Of a stretch of DNA of 37,599 nt, positions 21,899 to 30,853 are shown in pieces. The notes under the pieces were generated by a model. The model was not told where the DNA came from and did no database searches. It saw only the letters and a program-made list of their open reading frames with translations. The position numbers and the translations under genes are program-made. How positions within the stretch are numbered: position 1 is the first letter of the stretch; every line of letters begins with the position of its first letter. Origin of the DNA: Candidatus Moraniibacteriota bacterium (lineage in GTDB: Bacteria; Patescibacteriota; Minisyncoccia; Moranbacterales; UBA1568); NCBI GenBank assembly GCA_016182385.1, contig JACPGV010000010.1, positions 1 to 37,599 on the forward strand, given 5' to 3'.

Positions 21899-22510
21899 TT
21901 ACTTCGCCTTCATGCTTTGGTGAGGCGAGGGTTGAGGAAAAGTTTCCGCATGAAATTTTTCGGTTATCAGGCGAATATCTTCCCCGCGATAGTTAGGAGT
22001 ATTTTTTCCTTCAAGAATCTCTCCCTCCGAGATGAGGCAATCTTTTGCTATTTTTTTGAAGATCTCTCCTTCGGAAAGAGTTGGTTGTTCTTTTTTGAGC
22101 TTGAAGTAAAGCTCTTTCGCAAACCGTCTCCTTATGGTTTGCGAAATATCGTTTGGAACAAGGTTCCAAAGAGTAAGAGTGAGAAACGCTTCCAGTCCCT
22201 TCTGGGTGTGTTTGTACGATTGCCAAAAGGATACAGGAAATGTGATTAAATAGAGATCGATCAGCACGATAAGATGTGCTTTAAAATGTTTTTCAGCATG
22301 CTCGGCATTTTTAAAACCGAGCTCTTCCCATGACATGAGTCCTTTTTTTACCACCGTTGCCAATATGTCGGTGGTCTTGTAACGGCTAAAACCACGATAA
22401 AAGGAGTCTTGAAAATTTTGCACGGATGGCATCCCACGAAGCCGGCCGGCTATTTCCAGTGCGATCACCCTTTGTTTTTTCCAAAAAAACCTTAAAAAAA
22501 ATCCAAACAT
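21899..22510 (-). CDS. Hypothetical protein, 203 aa
   Basis: Not recognised. Mostly helical by composition, with a hydrophobic segment around residues 80-97 (LIVLIDLYLITFPVSFW) and a basic Phe-rich N-terminus (FGFFLRFFWKKQR), so membrane association is possible. It has a full SD (AAAGGAG on the minus strand, 6 nt before the ATG), a promoter at 22551-22579 and a terminator, making it an autonomous single-gene unit like the 14566-15024 gene. No functional clue in its neighbours. Confidence 0.7.
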   Translation of the reverse strand: MFGFFLRFFWKKQRVIALEIAGRLRGMPSVQNFQDSFYRGFSRYKTTDILATVVKKGLMSWEELGFKNAEHAEKHFKAHLIVLIDLYLITFPVSFWQSYKHTQKGLEAFLTLTLWNLVPNDISQTIRRRFAKELYFKLKKEQPTLSEGEIFKKIAKDCLISEGEILEGKNTPNYRGEDIRLITEKFHAETFPQPSPHQSMKAK

Positions 22511-22550
22511 TTGATTTCTCCTTTGTTAACGAACAAAAAAACCACATTAA

Positions 22551-22579
22551 AAAATATCCTATTTTCTTTAAAAAGTCAA
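22551..22579 (-). promoter_or_regulatory. Promoter of the 21899-22510 gene
   Basis: Minus strand TTGACT (22574-22579), 17-nt spacer, TATTTT (22551-22556); start near 22544. Confidence 0.7.
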
Positions 22580-22595
22580 AACATTTAGGGTAATT

Positions 22596-24083
22596 TTATT
22601 TTTGATCTTTTTTGGAGAAAAGTGGTAAAAACTTTTTGAAAGGAAAGATATCATCGTCACGTAGTTCGCCGATGAGACGGAGAATGCCGAAGTAGCCGAT
22701 GAAAAGCACCGCTCCGGAAAAAAGAAAGCTTAGAGTGCCGCCCGGCAAAAAACGAGCGATAAAAGCGATGATGAGTGAAACTATGAAGGCTGAAATAATG
22801 GTACGAGAAGGCAAATGAACGTGAAAATATTTTTTAGTAAAGAAAAGAATAGTACTCATGAGAACAAAAGCGGTCAGGGTGGCAGAAAGCGCCGCGCCAA
22901 CGATGCCAAAACGAGGGATAAGAATGAAGTTGAATATCACCATCAAAAGAAAACCAAAAAACGAAAGTCTCATGGGGATTTTCACCAATCCCGCGCCGTT
23001 TAAGGCAAAGGAGAGGACATAAAAAACAGTGAGACCGCCGACACCTAAAGAAAAAACACCCATCGCGTTTGCCGCTTGATCGTAGCGTGTACCGTAGAAA
23101 AAATGTAGTAGCGGAAGAGCATAGGTAATAAGGAGAGTAATCATCGGAAAGAGGAGAAGGGTCATGAGACGAAGAGACTTGCTAACGAGGGCTGTGGTTT
23201 CTTCTTGGCTTCGCTCAGCGGTCGTTTTGGAAATGGCTGGAAGAATTATCATGGCGAGTGCCGCGAAAAGATAATAGGGGATACGTCCAACGGTAATAGC
23301 GGCATTGTAGAGACCAGTCAGATGATCATCCTTGAGAAGCGCTTTGACAAAATAAAGATCAATGGTCAGGAGAAGTTCGTAAAAAACAAGAAAGAGCGTG
23401 AGTGGGCCCGCATAGGCAAGAATGGTTTTGGTGGGAAAATCAAAATCGTGACCGTTCTTTTTCACGCCAAAACCAAGTTTTCGTTTGATGTAGAATTCAT
23501 CAATGAGAAGAGCAATACCGAACGTGAAAAGTGGCGCGAGAATATAGCCGCCCACCGCTCCTTCGAGACCAAAAAAAACAGCCGCGAGCGCGATGAATCC
23601 GACGCGAGCAAAGGAACGGACAATCTTGACGATAGCTTGCAGTTTGAAGAGATGAAGGCCAGTAAGGTAGTGATGATAGAAGGATGCCGCGGCGAAGGCA
23701 GGAATAACAACGGCGGACAACTGAAAAAGCGGTAGAAGCGTCGGATCTTTGAGAAGCCAAGCGATAAAGGGTGCCGAGAGGAAAAAAATGACGGTAACCG
23801 TACCAATGAGAAATGTTTGGAGAAAAGCCGCTTTTTTCTTGATAGCGAGAATATTTTCTGGATTATTTTCCCAGAGTTCACTAAGGTATTTGGACATCGC
23901 CGTCGGAATACCATTACCAATGAGGACGATAACCATGGTAGTGAGCGTGATGACAAGGCCATAGCGTCCATAGTCTGCCGGTCCTAGGATACGACCGACA
24001 ACGGAGTGGACAATATAAGCGGCGATGTTAAAAATGATTTCAGAAGCGGTAAGCCACAAGAGTGCGTTGGAAAATTTTTTCAT
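22596..24083 (-). CDS. Wzx-type polysaccharide flippase, MOP superfamily (495 aa)
   Basis: Polytopic protein with 12-14 helices that would flip undecaprenyl-linked glycan units across the membrane. The N-terminus has the family pattern: NALLWLTASEIIF, then VVGRILGPADYGRYGLVIT and GNGIPTAMSKYLSE. A late GIVGAALSATLTAFVLM helix is also typical of the PST/Wzx clan. It overlaps the preceding kinase-like gene by ATGA, so the two are coupled. It is complete and of normal length. Together with the GT4 and GT2 genes it supports an O-antigen- or capsule-like assembly route. Confidence 0.9.
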   Translation of the reverse strand: MKKFSNALLWLTASEIIFNIAAYIVHSVVGRILGPADYGRYGLVITLTTMVIVLIGNGIPTAMSKYLSELWENNPENILAIKKKAAFLQTFLIGTVTVIFFLSAPFIAWLLKDPTLLPLFQLSAVVIPAFAAASFYHHYLTGLHLFKLQAIVKIVRSFARVGFIALAAVFFGLEGAVGGYILAPLFTFGIALLIDEFYIKRKLGFGVKKNGHDFDFPTKTILAYAGPLTLFLVFYELLLTIDLYFVKALLKDDHLTGLYNAAITVGRIPYYLFAALAMIILPAISKTTAERSQEETTALVSKSLRLMTLLLFPMITLLITYALPLLHFFYGTRYDQAANAMGVFSLGVGGLTVFYVLSFALNGAGLVKIPMRLSFFGFLLMVIFNFILIPRFGIVGAALSATLTAFVLMSTILFFTKKYFHVHLPSRTIISAFIVSLIIAFIARFLPGGTLSFLFSGAVLFIGYFGILRLIGELRDDDIFPFKKFLPLFSKKDQK

Positions 24084-24697
24084 ATTTTTTTCAAAATATC
24101 TTGAAAAATCTCTTCTTTGTTTCGCGAAGCGTCAAGGACGGTCATATTCCAATCGGCACATTTTTGTTTGAAAAGAGTCTGTTTTTTATTGAGATAGTCG
24201 ATACCTTGTTCGGGTATTCGCTCGCGCGTCATGATCATTTCTGGCGGAAGGTCAAAATAAAAAGCGACATCGGGGAGCGGAAGGATGTTTTCGATGAGTC
24301 TCGCGCGAAGATTCCAAAAAACGAAACGGGGCGGTTTATCATGACAAAGATATTCGATGTTCACGATGGAATCAAAAAAATAACGATCTGAGAGGAGATA
24401 GTCACAATGCTCTTTTTTGAGCGTACGAAGGAAACGACGGAAACGAAGGATGTCGAGAAGCAGGAATTTCTGTCGCGCGAGAAGCGAAAGTAAGGAGGCT
24501 TTGGTAACCGCTTTTTCTTTCCCTGGCTCGAAAGTTTTTTGTCTTTTGAAAAAGCGAATGATTTTGTTAGCAAGTGAAAACTCAATCGCGTGAAAGTACG
24601 CGACATTCCAATTTCCCCGTTCCAAATGTTCTCGGAGAAGTTTGAGTTGTGTCGATTTTCCCGAGCCGTCCACGCCGGAAAAAGTGATGAATTTCAT
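24080..24697 (-). CDS. Thymidylate kinase-like P-loop protein (205 aa)
   Basis: P-loop nucleotide-kinase fold. Walker A is FSGVDGSGKST (residues 5-15), the DR-type switch is SDRYFFDSIVNIEY, and a FYFDLPPEMIMTR segment precedes the lid region, as in thymidylate kinases. It would phosphorylate dTMP or a related substrate. Its coupling by ATGA overlap to a glycan flippase is unusual for a housekeeping tmk, so a role in the glycan pathway (phosphorylated sugar or lipid) is possible. The start at 24697 (MKFITFSG) is set by the promoter 8 nt upstream; the frame is open to 24733 but would lie upstream of the -10. Confidence 0.75.
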   Translation of the reverse strand: MKFITFSGVDGSGKSTQLKLLREHLERGNWNVAYFHAIEFSLANKIIRFFKRQKTFEPGKEKAVTKASLLSLLARQKFLLLDILRFRRFLRTLKKEHCDYLLSDRYFFDSIVNIEYLCHDKPPRFVFWNLRARLIENILPLPDVAFYFDLPPEMIMTRERIPEQGIDYLNKKQTLFKQKCADWNMTVLDASRNKEEIFQDILKKI

Positions 24698-24704
24698 AAA
24701 CTTA

Positions 24705-24733
24705 AGGGTAGCAAAAAGTATTCGTATAGGCAA
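24705..24733 (-). promoter_or_regulatory. Promoter of the kinase-flippase unit (leaderless)
   Basis: Minus strand TTGCCT (24728-24733), 17-nt spacer, TACCCT (24705-24710). The start would fall within one or two bases of the ATG at 24697. Confidence 0.45.
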
Positions 24734-24738
24734 TGAAG

Positions 24739-24765
24739 AAAAAACCCCAGCACGCAGGGTTTTTT
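24739..24765. terminator. Bidirectional intrinsic terminator after the large minus operon
   Basis: AAAAAACCC (24739-24747) with GGGTTTTTT (24757-24765), a 9-bp stem with T-runs on both strands. It separates the RtcB-like gene from the kinase-flippase unit. Confidence 0.85.
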
Positions 24766-24799
24766 GATCGATGAACTATTTTTGTTTGATATTATATTT

Positions 24800-26308
24800 T
24801 TAGTACATGATCACCGACACCGGCTGCATCGAGGCTACAGGTTTCACAATCTGGTTTTCCTCGACGCTTTCGATGACGTCTTCGGCTCGTTTGTAGTGGG
24901 AAGAATCCTGCTCGATGACTTTGGAGGATCGGCCGTTGTAGAGCTTGACACCCTTCGCTTCGAGTTTCGTATCGAGCTCCTGCTTATTCTCCGGTATGAC
25001 TGATTCCGTCTTTTGGGCGGATTTTCCAGCGCCGTGGTTGCAGGAGAAGAACGTGGAATCGTTGCCGTCTTGGCCGACACAGAGAAAGGCTTCTGTCGAC
25101 ATCGATGTCGGGATAAATGCCGGTTCGCCGGTCTGACTGAAAAGTGGGTGATTCTGCATACGCGATGGACCGTAAGCGCGGCTAGTGCCGTTCCGGTGTA
25201 CCCAGACTTTTTTCCCAAAATGTTCTTCCTGCGAGACAAGGATGTGCGGCATATCATAGAATAGCTCAAGTGCCGGATCGCGACCAAGTACGGACTTGAT
25301 CGTTTCTGAAACGTTGTGCGTGATGACGGCACGATTCGCGTGGGCGAAGTTGGAGCAAGCATTCCTGGCGGCCATATAAAGCTTGCCGTCTTCACCGTTA
25401 CCATCAAAAGAAATAAGGGATTCTGCTTTACCAAAATGAGATGCGCGGATTTTTTTGGCTATATCGTTTACAATTTCTTTGTATGGTGTTTTCCAAAAGA
25501 AGCGGCCGAGATTCATAAGGATCGCCGTCGAGAGATGCTCGCGTTTCTTGGCGGTATACATATACATCGTGTATTGACCAAGGATGCCCGAACCACAATG
25601 TACCATAAAAACATATTGGCCTTTCTTGAGACCGAATTTCTCGGCAAGATTTGGATCGACGATATCAGTGATCTTCATCAGGTCGAGAAAATGATTGCCG
25701 GCCGCACCCAAAATGCCGGAACGAAACTGGGCGAAAAAAAGAAAGAGTTTTGGGAGGATATCGAAAATGTATTGTTTCGGTTTTTCCTCGCCGAAGAAAT
25801 TGCCACGATCGATGGAATTCTCCGCCTCGTATTTCGTCTTGATGCCGAGGTGATCGATGAGTGGTCGGATGCCGTTTCGGCAGATGTCAACGATGATGCG
25901 AAAGGGGAGATATGTCCCCAGATAGGCTTTTGTCGGAACGTGTTTTTCGAGCGCGCGGAACACCTTATCGAGTTCTTCTTTCGTGATATTGTCTTCGGTG
26001 AGGTTCGTTTTGACGAGACGCATTCCACAGGCCGGATCGCTGTCGTTCAATTGCGGGAGGATATGATGTTCAGAAACGATGGTTGTACCGGTAGCGTTCT
26101 TGCGACCGGGCTTGGAGTGGACGTCGGCCATCGCGGCAATATGATGGAAGACTTCCTGGTTCGAAGCGACGCTTTCGAGCTGGACAAGTGTTGATTCGTT
26201 CGGCAGGAGCTCGTCTTGCACGTGAAAAACGACCGGCGTGTTCATTATATCCGTTTTCATTTCTGAACGAAAAGATGATATTTTTTTGATTGAATTCTGA
26301 TAATTCAT
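24800..26308 (-). CDS. Divergent RtcB-family RNA ligase (502 aa)
   Basis: RtcB enzymes join RNA 2',3'-cyclic phosphate or 3'-phosphate ends to 5'-OH ends using GTP and Mn2+. Aligned from memory, all key positions are kept: ADVH (62-64), the metal cysteine in DPACGMR (Cys94), GNHF (His206), VHCGSG (His237), THNVSE (His331), VHRNGTSRA and CNHGAG, whose histidine (about 425) would take GMP. Around them the sequence is divergent. It is the last gene of the glycan operon, coupled by ATGA to the upstream GT4. It looks more GC-rich than its neighbours, suggesting later arrival. RNA repair is the default inference; why it sits here is unclear. A long antisense frame (25316-26194) is a shadow. Confidence 0.87.
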   Translation of the reverse strand: MNYQNSIKKISSFRSEMKTDIMNTPVVFHVQDELLPNESTLVQLESVASNQEVFHHIAAMADVHSKPGRKNATGTTIVSEHHILPQLNDSDPACGMRLVKTNLTEDNITKEELDKVFRALEKHVPTKAYLGTYLPFRIIVDICRNGIRPLIDHLGIKTKYEAENSIDRGNFFGEEKPKQYIFDILPKLFLFFAQFRSGILGAAGNHFLDLMKITDIVDPNLAEKFGLKKGQYVFMVHCGSGILGQYTMYMYTAKKREHLSTAILMNLGRFFWKTPYKEIVNDIAKKIRASHFGKAESLISFDGNGEDGKLYMAARNACSNFAHANRAVITHNVSETIKSVLGRDPALELFYDMPHILVSQEEHFGKKVWVHRNGTSRAYGPSRMQNHPLFSQTGEPAFIPTSMSTEAFLCVGQDGNDSTFFSCNHGAGKSAQKTESVIPENKQELDTKLEAKGVKLYNGRSSKVIEQDSSHYKRAEDVIESVEENQIVKPVASMQPVSVIMY

Positions 26309-27420
26309 AAAGAGGAATAGATGTTTTCGTATTGTTTTGCTGTGTTTTTAAGATCAAAATGTTGTTCCATGAAATGTCGTGCTTGTTCACCAAGAGACAC
26401 GCGTTTTTCCGGATTATCTTTTAGATAAAGTATTTTTTCGATACATTGTTCTTTTGAACCTCTGGGGATGGTAACACAAATGGCATCATTTGAAAACTCA
26501 CGAAATTGTTCCAAGTCAGAAAGAATAACTGGTTTGCCACAGGCGTAGGCTTCAATGATAACCAGAGGAACATCAAATTTTCCTTGAAGGTCATGTACGG
26601 GGAAAATAATTAAATCAGCGGTATTGTAGAGTGCCGCCATATCGGTAATGGTATCGGAAAAAGAAATATATTTGAGAACATTCGCTCTTTGAAAACGTTT
26701 TCGCACCTCTTCTTTTTTTGCGGCATCGGCATCATTTTTGATACGACAGGCAAAAATAAAGCGGATATTCGTGCTTGGATGTTTCTGAAAAAAATCGATC
26801 CATGCTTCAACAAGCATATCGGTCGCGCCGAGGCGGACATATTCACCGGGATAGATGACGATAAAATGCTCATTCGTACAATGAAGTTTCGTGAGAACGT
26901 CCGGATTTTTCGATTGTGGTTGATAACGATTGAGATCAATGCCCGGATAAATACGGGTAACGTTCGTTAAACCAAGTTTGTTTAATTTTTCTTTGGAACG
27001 ATCGGTGTAAACGACAAGATGATCGGCAAAAAACATTTTTTTGAGTTCGGTGGGGGTATAGAGATCATCGCGAAGCGTGGCGATAGTTTGGATAGTTTTT
27101 CCACGAGTTGGTTTGGCAAAATAATTAATGATTGCAGCGTTTTGTTTGGTTGGCGTAAAAAGATAATGCGTTATATCAAAAGCATCACGATTTTTTCGCA
27201 AATAACAAAATAGCTCGAGCTTCGTTCGCAAATTAAAATGTCCGGTAGAAAAAATCGCTTCTTCAGAGACTGTTTGGGGTAATCCGGCGAGCTTTTCTTT
27301 GGTGGTAAGAAGCGTAAGCTCGTTGTTACGCACTTCGCGACCAAGAAAATAAGCAAAATTTTTGGAGGCCTCATCCCATGGTGGGACAAGTGGTCGGGTA
27401 ACGAGAAGAATCTTTTTCAT
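26305..27420 (-). CDS. Family 4 glycosyltransferase (371 aa)
   Basis: GT-B fold enzyme. The N-terminus KKILLVTRPLVPPWDEASKNF starts the acceptor half; the linker RIYPGIDLNRYQP is typical of GT4. The donor half has a short ADLIIFPVHDLQGKFDVPLVIIEAYACGKPVILSD stretch with the family's E-x-x-A pattern, though the first Glu of the usual E-x7-E pair is replaced (near FDVPLVIIE). The C-terminus (LKNTAKQYENIY) is standard. No SD. It overlaps the RtcB-like gene and follows a small membrane gene by 12 nt. It adds one sugar in surface glycan synthesis; donor unknown. Confidence 0.87.
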   Translation of the reverse strand: MKKILLVTRPLVPPWDEASKNFAYFLGREVRNNELTLLTTKEKLAGLPQTVSEEAIFSTGHFNLRTKLELFCYLRKNRDAFDITHYLFTPTKQNAAIINYFAKPTRGKTIQTIATLRDDLYTPTELKKMFFADHLVVYTDRSKEKLNKLGLTNVTRIYPGIDLNRYQPQSKNPDVLTKLHCTNEHFIVIYPGEYVRLGATDMLVEAWIDFFQKHPSTNIRFIFACRIKNDADAAKKEEVRKRFQRANVLKYISFSDTITDMAALYNTADLIIFPVHDLQGKFDVPLVIIEAYACGKPVILSDLEQFREFSNDAICVTIPRGSKEQCIEKILYLKDNPEKRVSLGEQARHFMEQHFDLKNTAKQYENIYSSL

Positions 27421-27432
27421 AATGACGAAAAA

Positions 27433-27795
27433 TTATCGATAAATTTCTTTTTTTTCTTTCCCGTTTCTCACCATGACGGAAGTACGAGAAGAAACATCAT
27501 TGCGAATGGAGAGGGAAATATTTTTTCTCTCGCCACGTTTGAGAGTAAAAGATTTTTTTTCAAGAACTTGTTTATCGCGAACGACTTCATAAGAAAAATC
27601 CGCATTATCAGTGTAATTTTCCACAACAAAAGAAAGGTCGGTTATGTTTTGTGGCTCCGCAAAAGCGAGTGTCCACCAATTTTTTTCATAATTCGGATCA
27701 AGTTCACGCTCATTTTGCCAAAAAAGAAACATGGTGCTAAAAACAAGTAAAAAAACAATAAAGATGATAGAAGATTTTTGTTCCATAAAAATCAT
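27433..27795 (-). CDS. Small membrane-anchored protein with an extracytoplasmic beta domain (120 aa)
   Basis: Not assigned. One N-terminal membrane helix (about residues 9-27) is followed by a domain of alternating polar and hydrophobic residues (DLSFVVENYT, FSYEVV, KSFTLKRGERKNISL) that looks like a small Ig-like beta sandwich outside the membrane. It overlaps the end of the large membrane gene by ATGA (27792-27795), so the two are coupled and may form a complex. Confidence 0.7.
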   Translation of the reverse strand: MIFMEQKSSIIFIVFLLVFSTMFLFWQNERELDPNYEKNWWTLAFAEPQNITDLSFVVENYTDNADFSYEVVRDKQVLEKKSFTLKRGERKNISLSIRNDVSSRTSVMVRNGKEKKEIYR

Positions 27796-29762
27796 TTCTT
27801 TTTATATATATGGACGGTATCGTTGGCATAAACGCGGGAGAATTTTGATGATTTTTCGAATTGTGCGGTATCAAAATGCGGATTGACAACGACATAATCT
27901 ACGCCAAGATCAGAAAAACATTTTTCACCACGTGTTGTATTGGGTACGGCAATCATAAGAAGGGTGCATTGCTCGCGATGGGGATTGTCTTCGTAGCGTT
28001 TGAAAAATCCTCGGGAAAGAGGGTAGGCATAATCACGCAAAAAAAAGAGTTTCATCCATGCGTCGGCAACGATGTAGTTGTGATCTTTGAGGACAAGATC
28101 GTTTGGAGAAAGATGTTTCGAGAGATACTTTGTGGCGGCAAACGTTTCCAGAGCGGGGAGGGCCTTGCTTTGCGGTAAAAGGGTCTGGCTATTGTCGAAG
28201 GAACCGCTACCGAGGGAAAAAATCAATAGGGAAAAAATAATTACCAAGGTTACCGCTTGTGGTAAACGTAATGTAGAAGGACGCGCGAAGAGTAGCGCTA
28301 TCAAGCCGACCAGTGTTCCTGCTGCCACAAGTCCTAGAGGAAATGAGAGATAGGTGCCGATACGATTGGAAGGAATATTGATAAAAAGAAGTCCCGGTTT
28401 TAGAGTCATCACCAAAAGAATAGCACTCCAACCGAAAAGAAACGCTCCTGCATAAGAACGACGCAATCGTTTAATGAAAGCGACAAGCACGAGACCGACG
28501 AGACCAAGGGCGACACGAGCCTCACCGGAAGAAAACGTGATTTGATAAAAGGAAAGACCTGTGCGAGTTGTTTTGGTAGGAGTACCAAGAGCTGTTCCGA
28601 CCGCTTGTGTTTCGATATATGTTGGCATGGCAACAAGAAAAAAGAACAGAGTAGCAAAAACAAAGGTAAATAATGGCGCCGGTTTCAAAAAAATTTTTAA
28701 CCAAGCACGTACAATCGGAAGAATCGTTCGTGCGTGAAAAAAAAGATATGTCGCTATGACGCCAAAACCGACAAACAGCAAAATAAGCATGCTCAAATGA
28801 TGTGTATAGGCAAGTGTCAATGTGAGAAAAAAACCTAAAGATAGAAAACCGGAATGTTGTTTTTGAAAAGCGCGGTAAAAACAAAGGAGAATGAGCGGGA
28901 GAAAAAGATTGCCAAACGTATTGCCGACGACGCCGCCAGAAACGAACTTCATCTGAGGAGAAGCAAGCGTGTAAAGTGGACCGAAGAAAAAAAGCGTTGC
29001 CAGAGCAACATATTCTTGAGTAAAGATTTTTGTGTCGGGGAAAAGAGGTTGAATTTCAGAAGCGAAACGTGCACTCAGCGCCACAAGCGCCAATAAACAC
29101 AATATATTGACAAAAAGAAGTGTTGTCGCAGGAAAGGCAGAGAAAAAATCCGCACCGGAAAAAATATGAAGAAGAGCAAAGGGGATATGCTCACCAACAA
29201 TAAAATCGGCAATCGGTTGAGGATCACTGAGTGTGTAAGAATGATCCGATTCGGTAATAATTTCCTGTTTGGTATACAGGGGAAGACGTTTTGTTTCGGT
29301 AATGAGCTTTGCCCAATACATATGGTGTCCAAGATCGGTCGCCGTCGGCAAAACAGCGTCTCCCATATAAACGATTTTGATAAGCACGGTCATGCCGAGA
29401 AGAATCATGAACAACCATTTTTGTGATTGGGAAAAATGCGTTGTCGTCTCAACGATTTCATCAGATGTGTTTTTCTCGAAAAAGGGGAGGTATTGATAGA
29501 GTTTTTTTATGCCATACAAGAAAAAAAGAACGGCTATACCACCAAGGAAGAGGGACGTTGTATGGAGTCGGACATTGATTGCCTCCATGAAAAGCGCTAA
29601 AAAATCAAAAAGTCCCACGCTTACAGCGAAAGAGAAAAGAAGTCTTTCCAAACGGGAAAAAAGATGTCGTTTGAAAAATAATCGCAAAACAAAAAAACCG
29701 GGCAAGAAAAGAAATATGCCGAAAACAAAAAGAAAAGAGAATGAAGCAAAAAATGAGTGCAT
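27792..29762 (-). CDS. Polytopic membrane protein, GT-C-like (656 aa)
   Basis: Large protein with about 13-15 hydrophobic helices and a short soluble C-terminus. The first-loop region around residues 130-185 (GDAVLPTATDLGHHMYWAKLITET) holds an Asp-x-x-His-His, comparable to acidic loop motifs of membrane glycosyltransferases. The C-terminus (NIPSNRIGTYLSFPLGLVAAG, DYVVVNPHFDTAQF) resembles other large hypothetical membrane proteins in CPR glycan loci. Probably a polyprenyl-sugar-dependent transferase or a polymerase; not proven. Coupled to the next small gene by ATGA overlap and 11 nt after a GT4 gene. No SD. Confidence 0.72.
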   Translation of the reverse strand: MHSFFASFSFLFVFGIFLFLPGFFVLRLFFKRHLFSRLERLLFSFAVSVGLFDFLALFMEAINVRLHTTSLFLGGIAVLFFLYGIKKLYQYLPFFEKNTSDEIVETTTHFSQSQKWLFMILLGMTVLIKIVYMGDAVLPTATDLGHHMYWAKLITETKRLPLYTKQEIITESDHSYTLSDPQPIADFIVGEHIPFALLHIFSGADFFSAFPATTLLFVNILCLLALVALSARFASEIQPLFPDTKIFTQEYVALATLFFFGPLYTLASPQMKFVSGGVVGNTFGNLFLPLILLCFYRAFQKQHSGFLSLGFFLTLTLAYTHHLSMLILLFVGFGVIATYLFFHARTILPIVRAWLKIFLKPAPLFTFVFATLFFFLVAMPTYIETQAVGTALGTPTKTTRTGLSFYQITFSSGEARVALGLVGLVLVAFIKRLRRSYAGAFLFGWSAILLVMTLKPGLLFINIPSNRIGTYLSFPLGLVAAGTLVGLIALLFARPSTLRLPQAVTLVIIFSLLIFSLGSGSFDNSQTLLPQSKALPALETFAATKYLSKHLSPNDLVLKDHNYIVADAWMKLFFLRDYAYPLSRGFFKRYEDNPHREQCTLLMIAVPNTTRGEKCFSDLGVDYVVVNPHFDTAQFEKSSKFSRVYANDTVHIYKKK

Positions 29763-29772
29763 ACGTTTCAGT

Positions 29773-30852
29773 TCAATTATGACCCTTTTTTGCTATTTTT
29801 TCCAGTTCTAACACGTATTCTTTGGCAATAGTTTCCCAAGCGTAGTGGGAGACAACATAACGTCTTGCTTTTTGACCAAAAATCTTTATTTGTGTCATGT
29901 CACTCAAAAGATCGGTGATAACTTTCACGTAATGATCGGCATTTCCCGTTTCCACAAGCCGACCATTTTCATTATCTTTGATGGCGTCTTTGAGGCCTTC
30001 GAGGGCTGAAGCGACAACCGGAAGTTCGCAAGAGGCCGCTTCAATAACCGAGATGCCAAAACCCTCCATATCGCCTTCTATCTTGATATTGGGCTGGACA
30101 AAGAGATCGGCGGTATTGAAAAGTATGTTACGTGTTTCATCAGAAACATAACCAAGGAGCTTTACGCGATCGGAAACGCGAGCTTCTTCTACGGCGCGCC
30201 CGATGTTTTCACGATCAGCGCCGTCACCAGCGACGATATAAAGAATATCGTGGGAAAGTTTTGGAATGACATGACGAATAAGCCACGCGACTCCTTTACG
30301 TCTGGCGAGGCGACCAGAGGTAAGAAGAATTTTTTTGTTCTCAACGGAACATCCGAGAAGAGGTTCCAATTCTTTTTTTTCATGAGGAGCAAAAAATTTT
30401 TCTGTATCGACGCCATTGGGAATAAAAACGAATTTTTCTTGTGGAATACCGCGAGCGACGCCTTGACGAATCGTTTCATTGCCGACAGCGATAAGTTTGT
30501 CAAGCGTGGGAATGAATTTTTTCACCCAAAATTTTTGATACCAGGCATTTTTATATGTGAGATCAAGGCCATGCGCCACGGAAACAACGGGTTTTTTAGT
30601 AAGTTTTTTTATAGTCCATCCCACGATACCCAAAAGACAACTCCCGAGAAGAACAACATCATAATTTTTCGCCAAAAAAAGAGCCTTCAAAGTGGCGTAT
30701 GGCAAGAATAAAGGAATAAGATATCTTCGTCTGTTGGCAATGAGCGTGAATTTTTCCGCATGATTCTTTAAATGCACGGAAAGTTCGTAGTTTTGTGTTT
30801 CTACACCGCCAACGATAGGGGGGAAGGTGTGCGAAATGAAGAGAATCTTCAT
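29773..30852 (-). CDS. Family 4 glycosyltransferase (359 aa)
   Basis: GT-B enzyme. It starts ILFISHTFPPIVGGVETQNYEL, a textbook GT4 N-terminus with the glycine loop. The linker has FIPNGVDTEKFF. The donor half carries TSGRLARRKGV, VAGDGADREN and IEGDMEGFGISVIEAASCELPVVAS with the E-x7-E pair. Length is normal. It begins 1 nt after the GT2 gene stop, so the pair is tightly coupled. No SD. Donor sugar unknown. Confidence 0.93.
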   Translation of the reverse strand: MKILFISHTFPPIVGGVETQNYELSVHLKNHAEKFTLIANRRRYLIPLFLPYATLKALFLAKNYDVVLLGSCLLGIVGWTIKKLTKKPVVSVAHGLDLTYKNAWYQKFWVKKFIPTLDKLIAVGNETIRQGVARGIPQEKFVFIPNGVDTEKFFAPHEKKELEPLLGCSVENKKILLTSGRLARRKGVAWLIRHVIPKLSHDILYIVAGDGADRENIGRAVEEARVSDRVKLLGYVSDETRNILFNTADLFVQPNIKIEGDMEGFGISVIEAASCELPVVASALEGLKDAIKDNENGRLVETGNADHYVKVITDLLSDMTQIKIFGQKARRYVVSHYAWETIAKEYVLELEKIAKKGHN

Positions 30853-30853
30853 A

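Noticed and set aside
25316-26194. Plus-strand frame of 292 codons antisense to the RtcB-like gene
   Set aside because: Fully inside a gene with complete active-site motifs; the long open frame follows from its codon bias, and the translation shows no domain.
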